A program made the translations under genes and the position numbers. The notes under the pieces were generated by a model, which was not told where the DNA came from, ran no database searches, and saw nothing but the letters and a program-made list of their open reading frames with translations. This document shows, piece by piece, positions 25,181 through 35,575 of a stretch of 64,000 nucleotides of DNA. This DNA comes from Hofstenia miamia (lineage: Eukaryota; Xenacoelomorpha; Acoela). Location: contig SCFE01000003.1 of the NCBI GenBank assembly GCA_004352715.1, positions 1,476,633-1,540,632 of the forward strand, given 5' to 3'. Within the stretch, counting starts at the first letter, position 1. The number at the start of each line of letters is the position of its first letter.

Positions 25181-26300
25181 GTGAATTTTTCTGACAATAC
25201 AAATAATAATCGTTTAGTCCGTTACCTTCAAGGCTGTTTGAAAAAGCTGTCCATCATCTCTCCGGCGCTGGAAATGAAATGCGATAATTATCAATTTGCT
25301 CATCGCAAGAAAATGTCAACTGCTGACTGTCTTTTGACACTTCAACATCATGCCCTAAGTCAATTAGACAAAGTAGAAGTTCAATCAGTTCACAGTATCT
25401 TCTTTGATGGGGAAAAAGCATTTGATAGACTTGACCAAGAAGCAACTTGTGAATGTTTTCCGGAATTCATTGAATTACCAGATCCTTGTCAACTGCTTTC
25501 CTCATTTTTGTATGAAAGACAACAAAGACTTATTTGGAAGAATGGAATATATAACAGTCAGAAGAGGTTGTTCTCAAGGAACAGTAGGTGGACCTAACAT
25601 TTACAAAATTGCTTTCGATAAAATTCGTTTATGGACAGAGCCTGCAATTTGCTTAAAATATTCAGATGATACTATACGCATTCAAATTATACTTCTTCAC
25701 TTCTTCAAAATTACAATTCAATTGCGAATTCTGCGTTGAAGATGGGCTTTTCAGTCAACTTCTCTAAGTTAAAGCATATGCGTGAAAAATATACCAACTA
25801 AAGATGTTAAATATGAAGTTTTACTCAGAGTTTATTTTCAAACAAACTTAAAATTTGAAAAACACATAGCTCGACTTATAAGTTCTTTAAATGGAACTAT
25901 TAATATATTCGTGATCTAAAACTGAGAGATTATACAACAAAAGATTTAGATACTGTATTTGAAACAATTGTAATGTCTAAGATTAGATATTGTTTAACAG
26001 TATATGGTTCTGACAACTTAGCATTGAATCGAAATGATAAGTTTCTGAAAAAATGCCATTCGCGTAGGTACACACACATCAAAAAATTATAAAATTGCTG
26101 AAATTTTCAAAGAAGAAGATGAAAGAATGTTAAAAGAATAATGAAAAATTCATCTCATCCATTGCTTCAATATTTTAATGAAAACCAATTTGTAACAACA
26201 AATACTCTACGTTCCTCAAAATTGTTCAATGCACTATATGTCAGAACACACTTTTTTCATAATTCATACGTCCATAGAATTTTAAGAAGAAAATAGTAGA
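25181..26300 (+). mobile_element. LINE fragment, RT to C-terminus
   Basis: Degenerate RT of a non-LTR retrotransposon, plus strand. Visible in order: FAHRKKMSTADCLLTLQHHA and FDGEKAFDRLD (25290-25440), RRGCSQGTVGGPNIYKIAFD (25560-25620), the catalytic box as KYSDDT (about 25655-25675), and the C-terminal MSKIRYCLTVYGSDN (about 25975-26020). GCSQGTVGGPN in place of GVPQGSVLGP marks the subfamily. The C-terminal part closely resembles that of the element at 52760-54765 (MSKIRYGLSVYFADT), so both belong to one family. Frameshifts and stops make it inactive. Confidence 0.75.
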
Positions 26301-27058
26301 CTATATTCAGTGCTTTTCATATTAATTAATTTTGTTACATTTTCTGTAATTGAATAATGTAATAGATTATTGTATTGTATTCGGATATTTTCAAATAGAA
26401 TACGAAATGGACGTCGCTGAAATGGTAAAGTGCCTATAGACCATCATAAAATATTATTTATAAATATGATTGCCTAAGAAATGCACTTTAATAAGAATAA
26501 CGTTTATCCAGACAAAATGCACAGAAAAGAGTCAACAATGAGATACTGTCGAATAAAATCTTATTGAAGTTTCAACGAAACAAAATTACACTGAAGACTT
26601 AAGGTAAATTATCTGACAAAAGAAAAGCCCACCATCAGTGCTGATTAGCATCAGAGTGAAGTTATTGTGATAAGATCCAGTGGTGTATTCAATTGAAACT
26701 CAGAATAAATCTGAAACAAACAATCTATGCTGAATGAATTGATCAAAAACTAAAACTTTATTTAATAAGAAATATAAAATAAACCTGAAACAAATGTTAT
26801 TTAAATTTCTAAATAGTCAACTGAAATGTAAATGTGCGGACCCTGTTGCACACGGTAGCAACAAGCTTTTCATATTTTGGATATTTTGTGTTGAACAATT
26901 TACTTTCATTTAGTTCCAAAATTGTAAAAATTTTGAAGCATCTGCTTAGCACATTATCAGACTAAGAATTCAGTTAAAATAATATAATTGATCAAACTCT
27001 GAATGAATGAAATTTGTTAGATTTATGCAATACTATATTTTTTTAATATCTTTAATAC
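26301..27058. other. Spacer, expected site of later ARL exons
   Basis: About 750 bp in which the second ARL exon might be expected on the minus strand. I found no splice-bounded match to the conserved continuation of ARL proteins. Confidence 0.5.
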
Positions 27059-27133
27059 TCACTTATTTGAAAACTCCAGGATATTTTTAAAATATTTACA
27101 ATCCTCTAAAACATTTTCAAGTATCGAACCAAC

Positions 27134-27376
27134 CTGAAAATAATTTCTCCAATAATTTCGAAGACTCTTTTGACCTCCAATATCCCAAATATGCATCCGT
27201 AGATTATCCCTTTGCACTGTTTTTATTTTAAATCCAATTGTAGGCGTCACGTGAAGATCTTCTCCTGCAAGAAACTTGAGAAGAGTGCTTTTTCCAGCAT
27301 TGTCAAGTCCTAGTAAGAGTATTCTGCATTCCTTATTGGAATTCCGAAAGCGCTTAAAAAGTGAAAGAAATTTCAT
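27134..27376 (-). CDS. ARL3/ARL2-like small GTPase, exon 1 only
   Basis: An 81-codon first exon of an ADP-ribosylation-factor-like GTPase. It holds the P-loop GLDNAGKS, switch I TPTIGF, and WDIGGQ followed by YWRNYF, all with normal spacing. RILLLGLDNAGKS..LLKFLAGED resembles ARL3 most; KSLRNYWRNYF is ARL2-like. ARL2/3 proteins release lipidated cargo for cilia and membranes. Residue 2 is Lys instead of the usual Gly. The exon ends phase 0 at TTTTCAG|GTTGGT. No later exon was found downstream, and a 2.27-kb transposon begins 57 bp upstream of the ATG. It may be a live gene with distant exons or an orphaned fragment. Confidence 0.8.
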
Positions 27377-27478
27377 TAAACCACTTTACATTAAATCACT
27401 TTACATTTACACTACTTCGTAAAGTAAATGATCGGGGATCTTTAAAACCTGCCCAGAGAATTGCTGCCGAGAAACTAA

Positions 27479-27486
27479 TGACGTCA
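27479..27486. promoter_or_regulatory. CRE-like palindrome in transposon left end
   Basis: TGACGTCA, the consensus site of CREB/ATF bZIP factors, about 100 bp upstream of the ARL start codon. The same octamer lies in the opposite end of the element (29647-29654) and in its relative (8453-8460). The function is inferred from sequence only. Confidence 0.35.
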
Positions 27487-27509
27487 TCAAAATCGATTTG
27501 ACATCATAT

Positions 27510-28830
27510 TCTTGCTGCCCAGATATTTTTAGTTAACTTGCGATGCTGCTCAGATATTTTCTAATTAATTTCGTTGCTGCCCAGAGATTTTTAGTTAACT
27601 TAGGATGCTGCTCAGATATTTTCTAATTAATTTCGTTGCTGCCCAGATATTTTTAGTTAACTTGCGATGCTGCTCAGATATTTTCTAATTAATTTCGTTG
27701 CTGCCCAGAGATTTTTAGTTAACTTAGGATGCTGCTCAGATATTTTCTAATTAATTTCGTTGCTGCCCAGAGATTTTTAGTTAACTTGCGATGCTGCTCA
27801 GATATTTTCTAATTAATTTCGTTGCTGCCCAGAGATTTTTAGTTAACTTGCGATGCTGCTCAGATATTTTCTAATTAATTTCGTTGCTGCCCAGAGATTT
27901 TTAGTTAACTTGCGATGCTGCTCAGATATTTTCTAATTAATTTCGTTGCTGCCCAGAGATTTTTAGTTAACTTGCGATGCTGCTCAGATATTTTCTAATT
28001 AATTTCGTTGCTGCCCAGAGATTTTTAGTTAACTTGCGATGCTGCTCAGATATTTTCTAATTAATTTCGTTGCTGCCCAGAGATTTTTAGTTAACTTGCG
28101 ATGCTGCTCAGATATTTTCTAATTAATTTCGTTGCTGCCCAGAGATTTTTAGTTAACTTGCGATGCTGCTCAGATATTTTCTAATTAATTTCGTTGCTGC
28201 CCAGAGATTTTTAGTTAACTTGCGATGCTGCTCAGATATTTTCTAATTAATTTCGTTGCTGCCCAGAGATTTTTAGTTAACTTGCGATGCTGCTCAGATA
28301 TTTTCTAATTAATTTCGTTGCTGCCCAGAGATTTTTAGTTAACTTGCGATGCTGCTCAGATATTTTCTAATTAATTTCGTTGCTGCCCAGAGATTTTTAG
28401 TTAACTTGCGATGCTGCTCAGATATTTTCTAATTAATTTCGTTGCTGCCCAGAGATTTTTAGTTAACTTGCGATGCTGCTCAGATATTTTCTAATTAATT
28501 TCGTTGCTGCCCAGACATTTTTAGTTAACTTTCGATGCTGCCCAGATATTTTCTAATTAATTTCGTTGCTGCCCAGAGATTTTTAGTTAACTTTCGATGC
28601 AACCCAGATATTTTTTAATTAAATTTCAAAACTACCCAGAGTTTTTATATTAAATCACGATTATGTCCAGAGATTTTTTAATAGTTTTCGATGCTGCCCA
28701 GAGATCTGTATATTATTTTCGATGATGCCCAGAGATTTTTAAATAGTTTTCGATGCTGCCCAGAGATCGGAACATTATTTTCGATGATGGCCAGAGATTT
28801 TAAGTAGTTTTCCAAGCTGCCCAGAGATTT
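27510..28830. repeat. 62-bp satellite array (two 31-bp half-units)
   Basis: About 17 copies of a 62-bp unit made of GTTGCTGCCCAGAGATTTTT(AGTTAACTTGC) and GATGCTGCTCAGATATTTTC(TAATTAATTTC), which are diverged 31-bp repeats of each other. The first four units alternate in two variants (GATATT/TTGCG versus GAGATT/TTAGG), giving a 124-bp higher-order period; the following units are almost uniform. The right edge (28560-28830) decays into variable ~31-bp monomers. The motif CTGCCCAGAGA is also in the transposon terminal repeat. Confidence 0.93.
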
Positions 28831-29120
28831 TTACTCCAATGCTGCTTCAGGTGATATTGCCACCTATTTATTTTATATAAAGCACATTTATTGTGGTTAA
28901 TTTCATTTATTACTATATAAAATTGCTAACAATTGAGTTTTAGAGAGAGATTTTGTTCTCGCTTTTAACGCGATTTGCTTGCTTTTAAGATTCTGCATTA
29001 TATTAATATTTATTATATTATATTTGTCAAATTAAATATTCAGTTTCCAATATTTCGAAATGAAATATAAATGACTATTCTACGTAATAAATGTTGAAAA
29101 AACTTGAGCAATTGCTCCAT

Positions 29121-29189
29121 TGAACAGGCTGGACTCTAACCAGCAATCTCTCATTAATAATGAGTGTGCTATCATTGCACCACTGTTCA
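29121..29189 (-). other. tRNA-like cloverleaf inside the transposon
   Basis: Read on the minus strand, 69 bases fold as a tRNA: 7-bp acceptor stem TGAACAG/CTGTTCA, D stem GTGC/GCAC with a 7-base loop, anticodon stem CTCA/TGAG (4 bp) with loop TTATTAA (anticodon position ATT), and T stem GCTGG/CCAGC with loop TTAGAGT. The B-box-like GGTTAGAGTCC differs from consensus at one base. The D loop lacks GG, C56 is replaced by A and the anticodon stem is short, so a tRNA-derived SINE head or pseudogene is likelier than a working tRNA. Confidence 0.5.
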
Positions 29190-29646
29190 ATATATGTATA
29201 CTGCAATAAAATCAATCTACATTCAAATTAAAAAAATCGGGAAATTTAAATCCCTTCAACTGCCTTTAGCTCTATGTGATATCATTTCCCACTCAATGGG
29301 GGAATGAGCTTACTTAAACTAAATGTTCATGACAGTATTTACTAAAAAATGCTCTATTATTCTATAAATGCTAATAATAAAAAAGTGTTAATATCTGCTA
29401 CATCGTTTAAAAAAGAAAAACACCGTTTAGTGCAAAATTAATTCCAACGTTAATTTGAGTAATGCTATTTTACGAAGAAACCTGTAACTTCACTCCGGCG
29501 TAAAAACTGTGCTCAGCAATACTCAATTTCACCTAAATAACTAAAAAAATTACTTGAATAAGATACATTAAGCAGTTTACTATATCAAAAACGTTGTTTT
29601 TCCGAGAATTGTATTTTCGGTGATTTATACGTCATAATATTTTAAT

Positions 29647-29654
29647 GACGTCAT
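29647..29654. promoter_or_regulatory. CRE-like palindrome in transposon right end
   Basis: TGACGTCA, the mirror of the site at 27479-27486, about 45 bp inside the right terminus. It may bind the transposase or a host bZIP protein; neither can be shown here. Confidence 0.3.
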
Positions 29655-29709
29655 ACAGGATCTGGGCAGCATATCTCTGGGCAGGTTTTAAAGATCCCGT
29701 AAATGATCC

Positions 29710-30730
29710 TATTTATTGTCCAATATAAACAACCCATAACAACAAATTTGATCAAATGAATAAAGTCGTATTTCACTTAAATATCCCTGCATAAATACAT
29801 GAATGAACAATGCTTAGTACGATAAAATTACAAGAAAATAATATTTGTGGAAAATTTTATGAAATATGTAATTTGTAAAGATTACATGTTGATGATTGAA
29901 CTAAATTAGAAAATGCGAAAATTCGATAAGATTTTTTAGTCGTAACCAATTCTATTTGTTTTGAAATTTTATTTTTCTAGATGATTGCATTCGTTTTTAT
30001 TAAATTTCATGTTTTTAAATTTCTATAACTACACTTGCAAACTACTTTGCATAAATATCAATTTAATCATTTTTATTTTGAATTATGTAGCATACTTGTT
30101 TTTGTGATTTCATCTATAAGCGTTTCTAAATAGATGTATACAGTTATATTGTCATTTATTAAGACAATTTATTGATTCGTTGAATTTTCTTAAGCTAAAC
30201 ATTAATATAGCATTCTTGCATCTGACTGGAGTAGTCATAGCACATTTGCATTTTGATCGATCGTGTTTCGTTATATAGTCAATATCGATATGCTAATATA
30301 GAAAGTCAATATTTTTTGCAATCAATCGCACTTGTGTAACATAACCTAACATATTTTCTATGCTTAACGAAATACTTCAATCAATAAAAACAGTAAACAA
30401 AATCAAAAATGGATAGTTCATGAGCACAAGGATTGCACTGTGGATATTTGCATTGCATTGCACGTATGAGTCTTGAAAATACATTGAACGTTCTTCAAAT
30501 TTTTACAATATCAAACCCTATTGTTCTTGCAATTTTCATATTCCCTTTATCTAGCTCTTGAAATATTATGCCAAGGAGCTCATATTTAGTAGAATCTTTC
30601 AAAGTACCTGTACACCCTTAATGACCTCATTTACATTATGTCCATCAAAGTGCAATAACGCGAGAATAGTGTGTGTTTTAACATTATTGTTAATAGATTT
30701 AAAATGGATGCAAAGATAATGTAATCTGCG
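29710..30730. other. Intergenic, upstream of the SHARK-type gene
   Basis: AT-rich, no recognised element except the shared 25-bp segment at about 30033. A six-codon upstream reading frame (ATG at 30704, stop at 30722) precedes the main start at 30731. Confidence 0.5.
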
Positions 30731-30924
30731 ATGCTTGAGGTTGAGAACCTTGATGCTGCTTTAGCTGCAGAACTACCTCCTCAACCTCCTCCATGGTATC
30801 ATCCTAATCTTGCACGCGAAGGTGCAGAGCAAATCCTAAGTCAGTGCCCACCTGGGAGCTTTCTTGTGCGAACATCAAGCACTCCTGACTGTTTAGTTTT
30901 GTCGCAATCAGTCCATACATCTGG
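30731..30924 (+). CDS. SHARK-type SH2-ankyrin tyrosine kinase, exon 1
   Basis: First recognised exon of a non-receptor tyrosine kinase of the SHARK/HTK16 family (order SH2, ankyrin repeats, SH2, kinase), which acts in phosphotyrosine signalling at the cell cortex. It encodes the first half of SH2 domain 1: WYHPNLAREGAEQILSQ, PPGSFLVRTSS with the phosphotyrosine-binding Arg, and LVLSQSV. The start is the ATG before LEVENLD, after a short upstream frame. I chose the donor CATCTGG|GTATGC because it gives phase 2, matching exon 2; the later GTAATT would break the frame. The five exons total 295 codons before the gap. Confidence 0.88.
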
Positions 30925-30970
30925 GTATGCCTTAATGGTAATTTAAACCAATGTTAAAAGACATTTTTAG

Positions 30971-31143
30971 CTCAGACAGCAAAGGTGTTCGTCATTATCG
31001 ACTTACATTTTACACAAACTTAGTTTGTATCACAGATGGGCCGCTATTTGCTGGCTTAGACGCTTTAGTGCATCACTATAAAAATTCGAGTGATGGCCTT
31101 TTCCTGCCTTTAACACAACATATTCCTTTTGAGGAGAAAATGG
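30971..31143 (+). CDS. SHARK-type kinase, exon 2
   Basis: Joined to exon 1 across a 46-bp intron (30925-30970). It completes SH2 domain 1: SDSKGVRHYRLTFYTNL, GLDALVHHYK and GLFLPLTQHIP. The RHYRL segment and the closing L..L..HY helix are typical SH2 features. It ends in phase 1 at AAAATGG|GTACC, and the next exon starts with the two bases that complete Glu. Confidence 0.87.
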
Positions 31144-32318
31144 GTACCTTTATTTTTAGTATATATTTTACATTTACTCTTTTATAAACCTGTTTCTCGA
31201 AGTATGCCGTATGAACTGAACTAGTTATTACTTAACTATTACTATCGGATAAGTTCATTATTGGCGGATAAAATTGTATAAACTTATTTTTGCTACAATC
31301 GTTTGAAAATATCTAATGTTATATGAAATTTCTTAGACTAATTCTCTTTCAATATTTGTTATACATTATTCTTTAATTTTTTTACAGGATCTTTTAAATA
31401 ACTAGTATTTAATATTCTTAAGCTATTTTAAAAATCTTTGTTTTTTAAAAACGCAAATGAATGCGATTGCATGTGATAAATTTATTCTAAGTTTTACAAA
31501 ATATCAACATACAAGTACTAGTATTAGTAATACGGCAACCAAGATTTCTTCATTGTAAACTTCGAAATTTAAGAGTTTGACAAACAAATCATGGAATTTA
31601 ATGTATGACAATATTTTGGCTGTGTTAAGGAACGCCAAGCAATCTCCGAGAAAAAAATTGGCTCATGAATTTATCAAGAAAAACTTAGTTTATTAAAAAT
31701 TCATGTAATTATATAGTTATATGTTGAAATCAGATTGTGTTCAAATAAAACCTCGGCGCCAACTTTTATTTGATATCATTTGTTAATATTTTATTATAAT
31801 ACTCCGAGTTTTTATTTAAAAAAACTTTCCAACCGCTGATGTTACAGGGCCGGATACGGCTCGCGGGCCACCATCACTGCATCATTGGTCTATATTGAGT
31901 TAGTGAGTAGGAGTAATATTCGTGCATTACCTCGCATGTTTATTATATGCACATTGCACAATAAAAGGTTACTAAACTGTTCTTCAAAGAAAGACGTATC
32001 CAAAATGCAACATCGGCCTAATGTTTTGCTAATCACAGTATAATATCTAAAATTGTAAAGCTGTTTAGCGCTTATAATAAATTTTTAGCAATTTTATGGG
32101 AAAGACTAAAATGTAGTGGTATGCAGCTTAATTTCAGAATTTGAATCCGGGGTAACTAGTAGGTACATTTCTATATAACGATTTTCTTAAGTATGTTATG
32201 TAATATACATAAATGAACAATTAATATTTTTGTTCAGAATGTTGTATTTTGTTCCTATAATTTAAAAGCACTGATATTGACGTTGATGTTCGACTTTTAT
32301 AATTTCATTTAATTTTAG
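31144..32318 (+). other. SHARK-type gene intron 2
   Basis: A 1.17-kb AT-rich intron with a standard GT...TTTTAG boundary pair. The GC-rich patch near 31849-31885 is the only compositional oddity. No gene was recognised. Confidence 0.7.
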
Positions 32319-32593
32319 AAAAAGAAGCTGCATTAGAGGCTGGAGTTCGATTAGTTCTTCATCATCCGGCACGTTTACTTCACAAAGCTAGTGCAAATGG
32401 TCAGTCAGAGCTCGTTAGGCGAATTATTTGCAACAAGCATTTCTTACGTGCCTCGGTGGATTGGAGAAATCAAGAGGCCGATTCTGCTCTACACATCGCT
32501 TGTCGTTCTGGCCATCCTGATATAGTTCGAATGTTAGCAAACGTAGGCGCTGATCTTAATCTGCGCTGTGGAACTAATGATACACCAACCCAT
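32319..32593 (+). CDS. SHARK-type kinase, exon 3 (ankyrin repeats)
   Basis: Begins after AATTTTAG with KEAALEAGVRLVLHHPARLL, the linker from SH2-1, then HKASANGQSELVRRII and ADSALHIACRSGHPDIVRML followed by GADLN. The SALHIAC...GHxxIV..L..GAD pattern is a canonical ankyrin repeat. It ends in phase 0 at ACCCAT|GTAATC in the middle of the next repeat (DTPTH|LACQ). Confidence 0.9.
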
Positions 32594-33092
32594 GTAATCT
32601 TCGTTTCTATTACAAATCATTTACTATTATCTTTTATGAAATCTTGAAACAATTTTTTGATGTTATTGAATTGGTGGTTTTTCTTCACTTAGCATTTATC
32701 TTTATAAGTAAAGTAGGTAGAGATAATATCATAAATTATGTAAGCATTTTGTTTATAATGCACCTCGAATGTAAACATTTCATAAATTATCTTTTTCTAT
32801 TTATGCGCTGTTATCAATTACAATGTAATTTCACAACATTACTAATCACATTATTCAAATATTCATAATTTCTCGTAAAATTGATATTAAAAAATAATGA
32901 AATGTATGTTATAAGGTGTGCATAATTTTGCTACATTACGATATTTATTTTTTGTTATAATAGGAGGGATTGTTAGGAACATTATAGTATATCCAAAACT
33001 ATCGAACATTACTAATGCGTCCCTATATGATAGTAATTGTGTATAACTATCTTTTATTTTATTTTATCGCGAAATTAATGAACTACAATTAG
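32594..33092 (+). other. SHARK-type gene intron 3
   Basis: A 499-bp AT-rich intron with GT...CAATTAG ends. Nothing else was seen. Confidence 0.75.
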
Positions 33093-33230
33093 TTGGCATG
33101 TCAACATAACCATATCACGTGTCTTCAGCTGCTAGTCAGTCAAGGTGCTGATCTGCAAAGTCGAAATCATCTCACCGGGCTTCTTCCTCTCCATTTAGCT
33201 GCTAAGTTTGGAAACTTGCGCTGTGTTGAG
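33093..33230 (+). CDS. SHARK-type kinase, exon 4 (ankyrin repeats)
   Basis: A 46-codon exon, phase 0 at both ends. It encodes LACQHNHITCLQLLVSQGAD, then LLPLHLAAKFGNLRCVE, completing one ankyrin repeat and most of the next. It is followed by a 40-bp intron (33231-33270). Confidence 0.88.
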
Positions 33231-33270
33231 GTTTTTCTTTTTAATGTTTTTATGGTTAAATATATTTTAG

Positions 33271-33376
33271 ATGTTAACCACAAACAAAGTCGCACCGCTC
33301 CCTCGCAATTTCGAATGCAGAACTCCACTTGATTTTGCCAAAGAGTACAATTTCCCTGGAATCGTTAAACTTTTAG
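33271..33376 (+). CDS. SHARK-type kinase, exon 5, runs toward assembly gap
   Basis: Encodes RTPLDFAKEYNFPGIVKLL, the last visible ankyrin repeat, after a short insert. It leaves in phase 1 at CTTTTAG|GTATTA. The second SH2 and the kinase domain should follow, but a 1000-N gap begins 97 bp later. No HRDLAARN- or DFG-type sequence was found after the gap on this strand. Confidence 0.82.
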
Positions 33377-33473
33377 GTATTATGAACATATTGTTCTCTA
33401 TACACCACTTGAATTTTAAAGATTTATAAATTAAACTTTTAGAGTATATTTTATTAACAATGAAGAATATATA

Positions 33474-34473
33474 NNNNNNNNNNNNNNNNNNNNNNNNNNN
33501 NNNNNNNNNNNNNNNNNNNNNNNNNNNNNNNNNNNNNNNNNNNNNNNNNNNNNNNNNNNNNNNNNNNNNNNNNNNNNNNNNNNNNNNNNNNNNNNNNNNN
33601 NNNNNNNNNNNNNNNNNNNNNNNNNNNNNNNNNNNNNNNNNNNNNNNNNNNNNNNNNNNNNNNNNNNNNNNNNNNNNNNNNNNNNNNNNNNNNNNNNNNN
33701 NNNNNNNNNNNNNNNNNNNNNNNNNNNNNNNNNNNNNNNNNNNNNNNNNNNNNNNNNNNNNNNNNNNNNNNNNNNNNNNNNNNNNNNNNNNNNNNNNNNN
33801 NNNNNNNNNNNNNNNNNNNNNNNNNNNNNNNNNNNNNNNNNNNNNNNNNNNNNNNNNNNNNNNNNNNNNNNNNNNNNNNNNNNNNNNNNNNNNNNNNNNN
33901 NNNNNNNNNNNNNNNNNNNNNNNNNNNNNNNNNNNNNNNNNNNNNNNNNNNNNNNNNNNNNNNNNNNNNNNNNNNNNNNNNNNNNNNNNNNNNNNNNNNN
34001 NNNNNNNNNNNNNNNNNNNNNNNNNNNNNNNNNNNNNNNNNNNNNNNNNNNNNNNNNNNNNNNNNNNNNNNNNNNNNNNNNNNNNNNNNNNNNNNNNNNN
34101 NNNNNNNNNNNNNNNNNNNNNNNNNNNNNNNNNNNNNNNNNNNNNNNNNNNNNNNNNNNNNNNNNNNNNNNNNNNNNNNNNNNNNNNNNNNNNNNNNNNN
34201 NNNNNNNNNNNNNNNNNNNNNNNNNNNNNNNNNNNNNNNNNNNNNNNNNNNNNNNNNNNNNNNNNNNNNNNNNNNNNNNNNNNNNNNNNNNNNNNNNNNN
34301 NNNNNNNNNNNNNNNNNNNNNNNNNNNNNNNNNNNNNNNNNNNNNNNNNNNNNNNNNNNNNNNNNNNNNNNNNNNNNNNNNNNNNNNNNNNNNNNNNNNN
34401 NNNNNNNNNNNNNNNNNNNNNNNNNNNNNNNNNNNNNNNNNNNNNNNNNNNNNNNNNNNNNNNNNNNNNNNNN
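33474..34473. other. Assembly gap (1000 N)
   Basis: A run of exactly 1000 N, probably a fixed-size placeholder between contigs, so the true distance is unknown. Confidence 1.
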
Positions 34474-34706
34474 GCCGACAATTTGCTGCGAAAGACGCAG
34501 TTGTTGCTTTTCCATAAAACGAGAAACACACGTAACTATGATTTTTGTTTGTGACGTCACCGCGTTTATATATGCATGCAGCCAAAAAAAGATAGTCCGT
34601 CATACTAATCATTAACGCTCTAACTGTTGTCATATCTTAAATGTTTTGTGTTGTGTTGTGTGTTAATAGTATGCAATAATACAGAGAACTTTCGGGACTA
34701 CCTGTA
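34474..34706 (-). mobile_element. Mariner-type element end
   Basis: The terminus AGAGAACTTTCGGGACTACCTGTA (34682-34706, ending in TA) is the outward end of a mariner-like inverted repeat and recurs at 36821-36845. The 200 bp to its left are GC-richer than the surroundings and contain TGACGTCA at 34551-34559. The rest of the element is lost in the gap. Confidence 0.5.
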
Positions 34707-35104
34707 TTTTGCAAAGCATCATTAAATTGCCGTCTTTGATTGCCAATAAACTTTGCACACATATAGCAAAAGCTATCAGGATCATTAGCATGAGATGACC
34801 GTTTCATTTGAAATAATGACTAAAAAATGATCTCACAGACTCTTTTACGTCTATCATATCACAGTAGACACACACACTAGAAGGAGAAATAATTATTATG
34901 TGCACACCAATTAAATGATGACTCGCTATAATGGGTCATCATTAATTCAACTCTAAAAGAAATTTTTCGAGTGCATAATTTTACAAGCACTGTTATTAAA
35001 TAGTAATGTTTTGAAAAACTGCAATCTGACAAAGCAAATAATTGGAAATTTTGTTTTATTATGGAGTTTGGAAACTTGTTTATTAGATTGATAATTTTGT
35101 TAAC
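34707..35104. other. No recognised feature
   Basis: AT-rich spacer between a mariner end and a LINE tail; nothing recognised. Confidence 0.5.
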
Positions 35105-35308
35105 CTCTACTCTAGTTAGGATATAACAAGAGATTCGTTATTCAGAAAATTTTTTACAACTAAAATGGTTATTTATCTGAATATCATTTATCATGAAAAT
35201 AGAACATTGACACAATAGTTACAAACTAATTCTACCCAAATATTGCAGGCTATGAATAAATTACTAGGACAATTTTCGTATAGTTTTTTTTACAATTTTG
35301 TGTCCTAA

Positions 35309-35344
<36 letters not shown>

Positions 35345-35480
35345 GTCTAAGGAAAATTGTCAAAGGGTTTTTAAAGGATTTCAATTGTTCAATGTTAGTT
35401 TCTTCACATACAAAATCCTGGTTTGAATAGCAACTTTAATGAATGATTCCTCGAAAGCTTTTTAAGCTGAACACAGGCAT
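35105..35480 (-). mobile_element. LINE 3' end, decayed copy
   Basis: Matches the LINE tail at 42945-43350 in order and strand: a TTATCTGAAT segment, CAGGCTATGAATAAATT, TCGTATAGT, and the end-of-RT region around 35360-35460 (AAAGGATTTCAATTGTTCAA). An (AT)n tract at 35313-35341 interrupts it. Confidence 0.6.
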
Positions 35481-35575
35481 AGAAAGTTTATTACAATGAT
35501 TACGATATAATACCATCATTTTAACCAATATCCAAAGTTATTGGGTCAAATAAAATATATATATATATATATATA

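Larger units (their letters stand above)
27434..29699. mobile_element. Non-autonomous DNA transposon with satellite core
   Basis: Flanked by a perfect 10-bp direct repeat GTAAATGATC (27424-27433 and 29700-29709). The ends are inverted: GGGATCTTTAAAACCTGCCC... on the left and its complement at 29665-29699. Inside are a ~1.35-kb array of 62-bp units, a tRNA-like sequence, CRE-like TGACGTCA palindromes near both ends, and no transposase. A 9-10-bp target duplication and long subterminal repeats suggest the MULE/fold-back class. A second copy of its right end lies at 8247-8507. Confidence 0.8.

Noticed and set aside
27510-28830. Possible CRISPR array
   Set aside because: The units are contiguous 31/62-bp tandem repeats without unique spacers, within an animal transposon; this is a satellite.
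29121-29189. Ordinary nuclear tRNA-Asn(ATT)
   Set aside because: The D loop lacks GG, the anticodon stem has four pairs and T-loop C56 is replaced; ATT is also not the normal Asn anticodon in animals. Kept only as tRNA-like.
30938-30970. 33-bp intron using the donor GTAATT after SHARK exon 1
   Set aside because: It gives the wrong phase for the next exon; the upstream donor GTATGC (46-bp intron) keeps the SH2 domain in frame.
33267-34633. Open frames of 360-420 codons on both strands
   Set aside because: They are translations of the 1000-N gap; only a few real codons lie at each edge.
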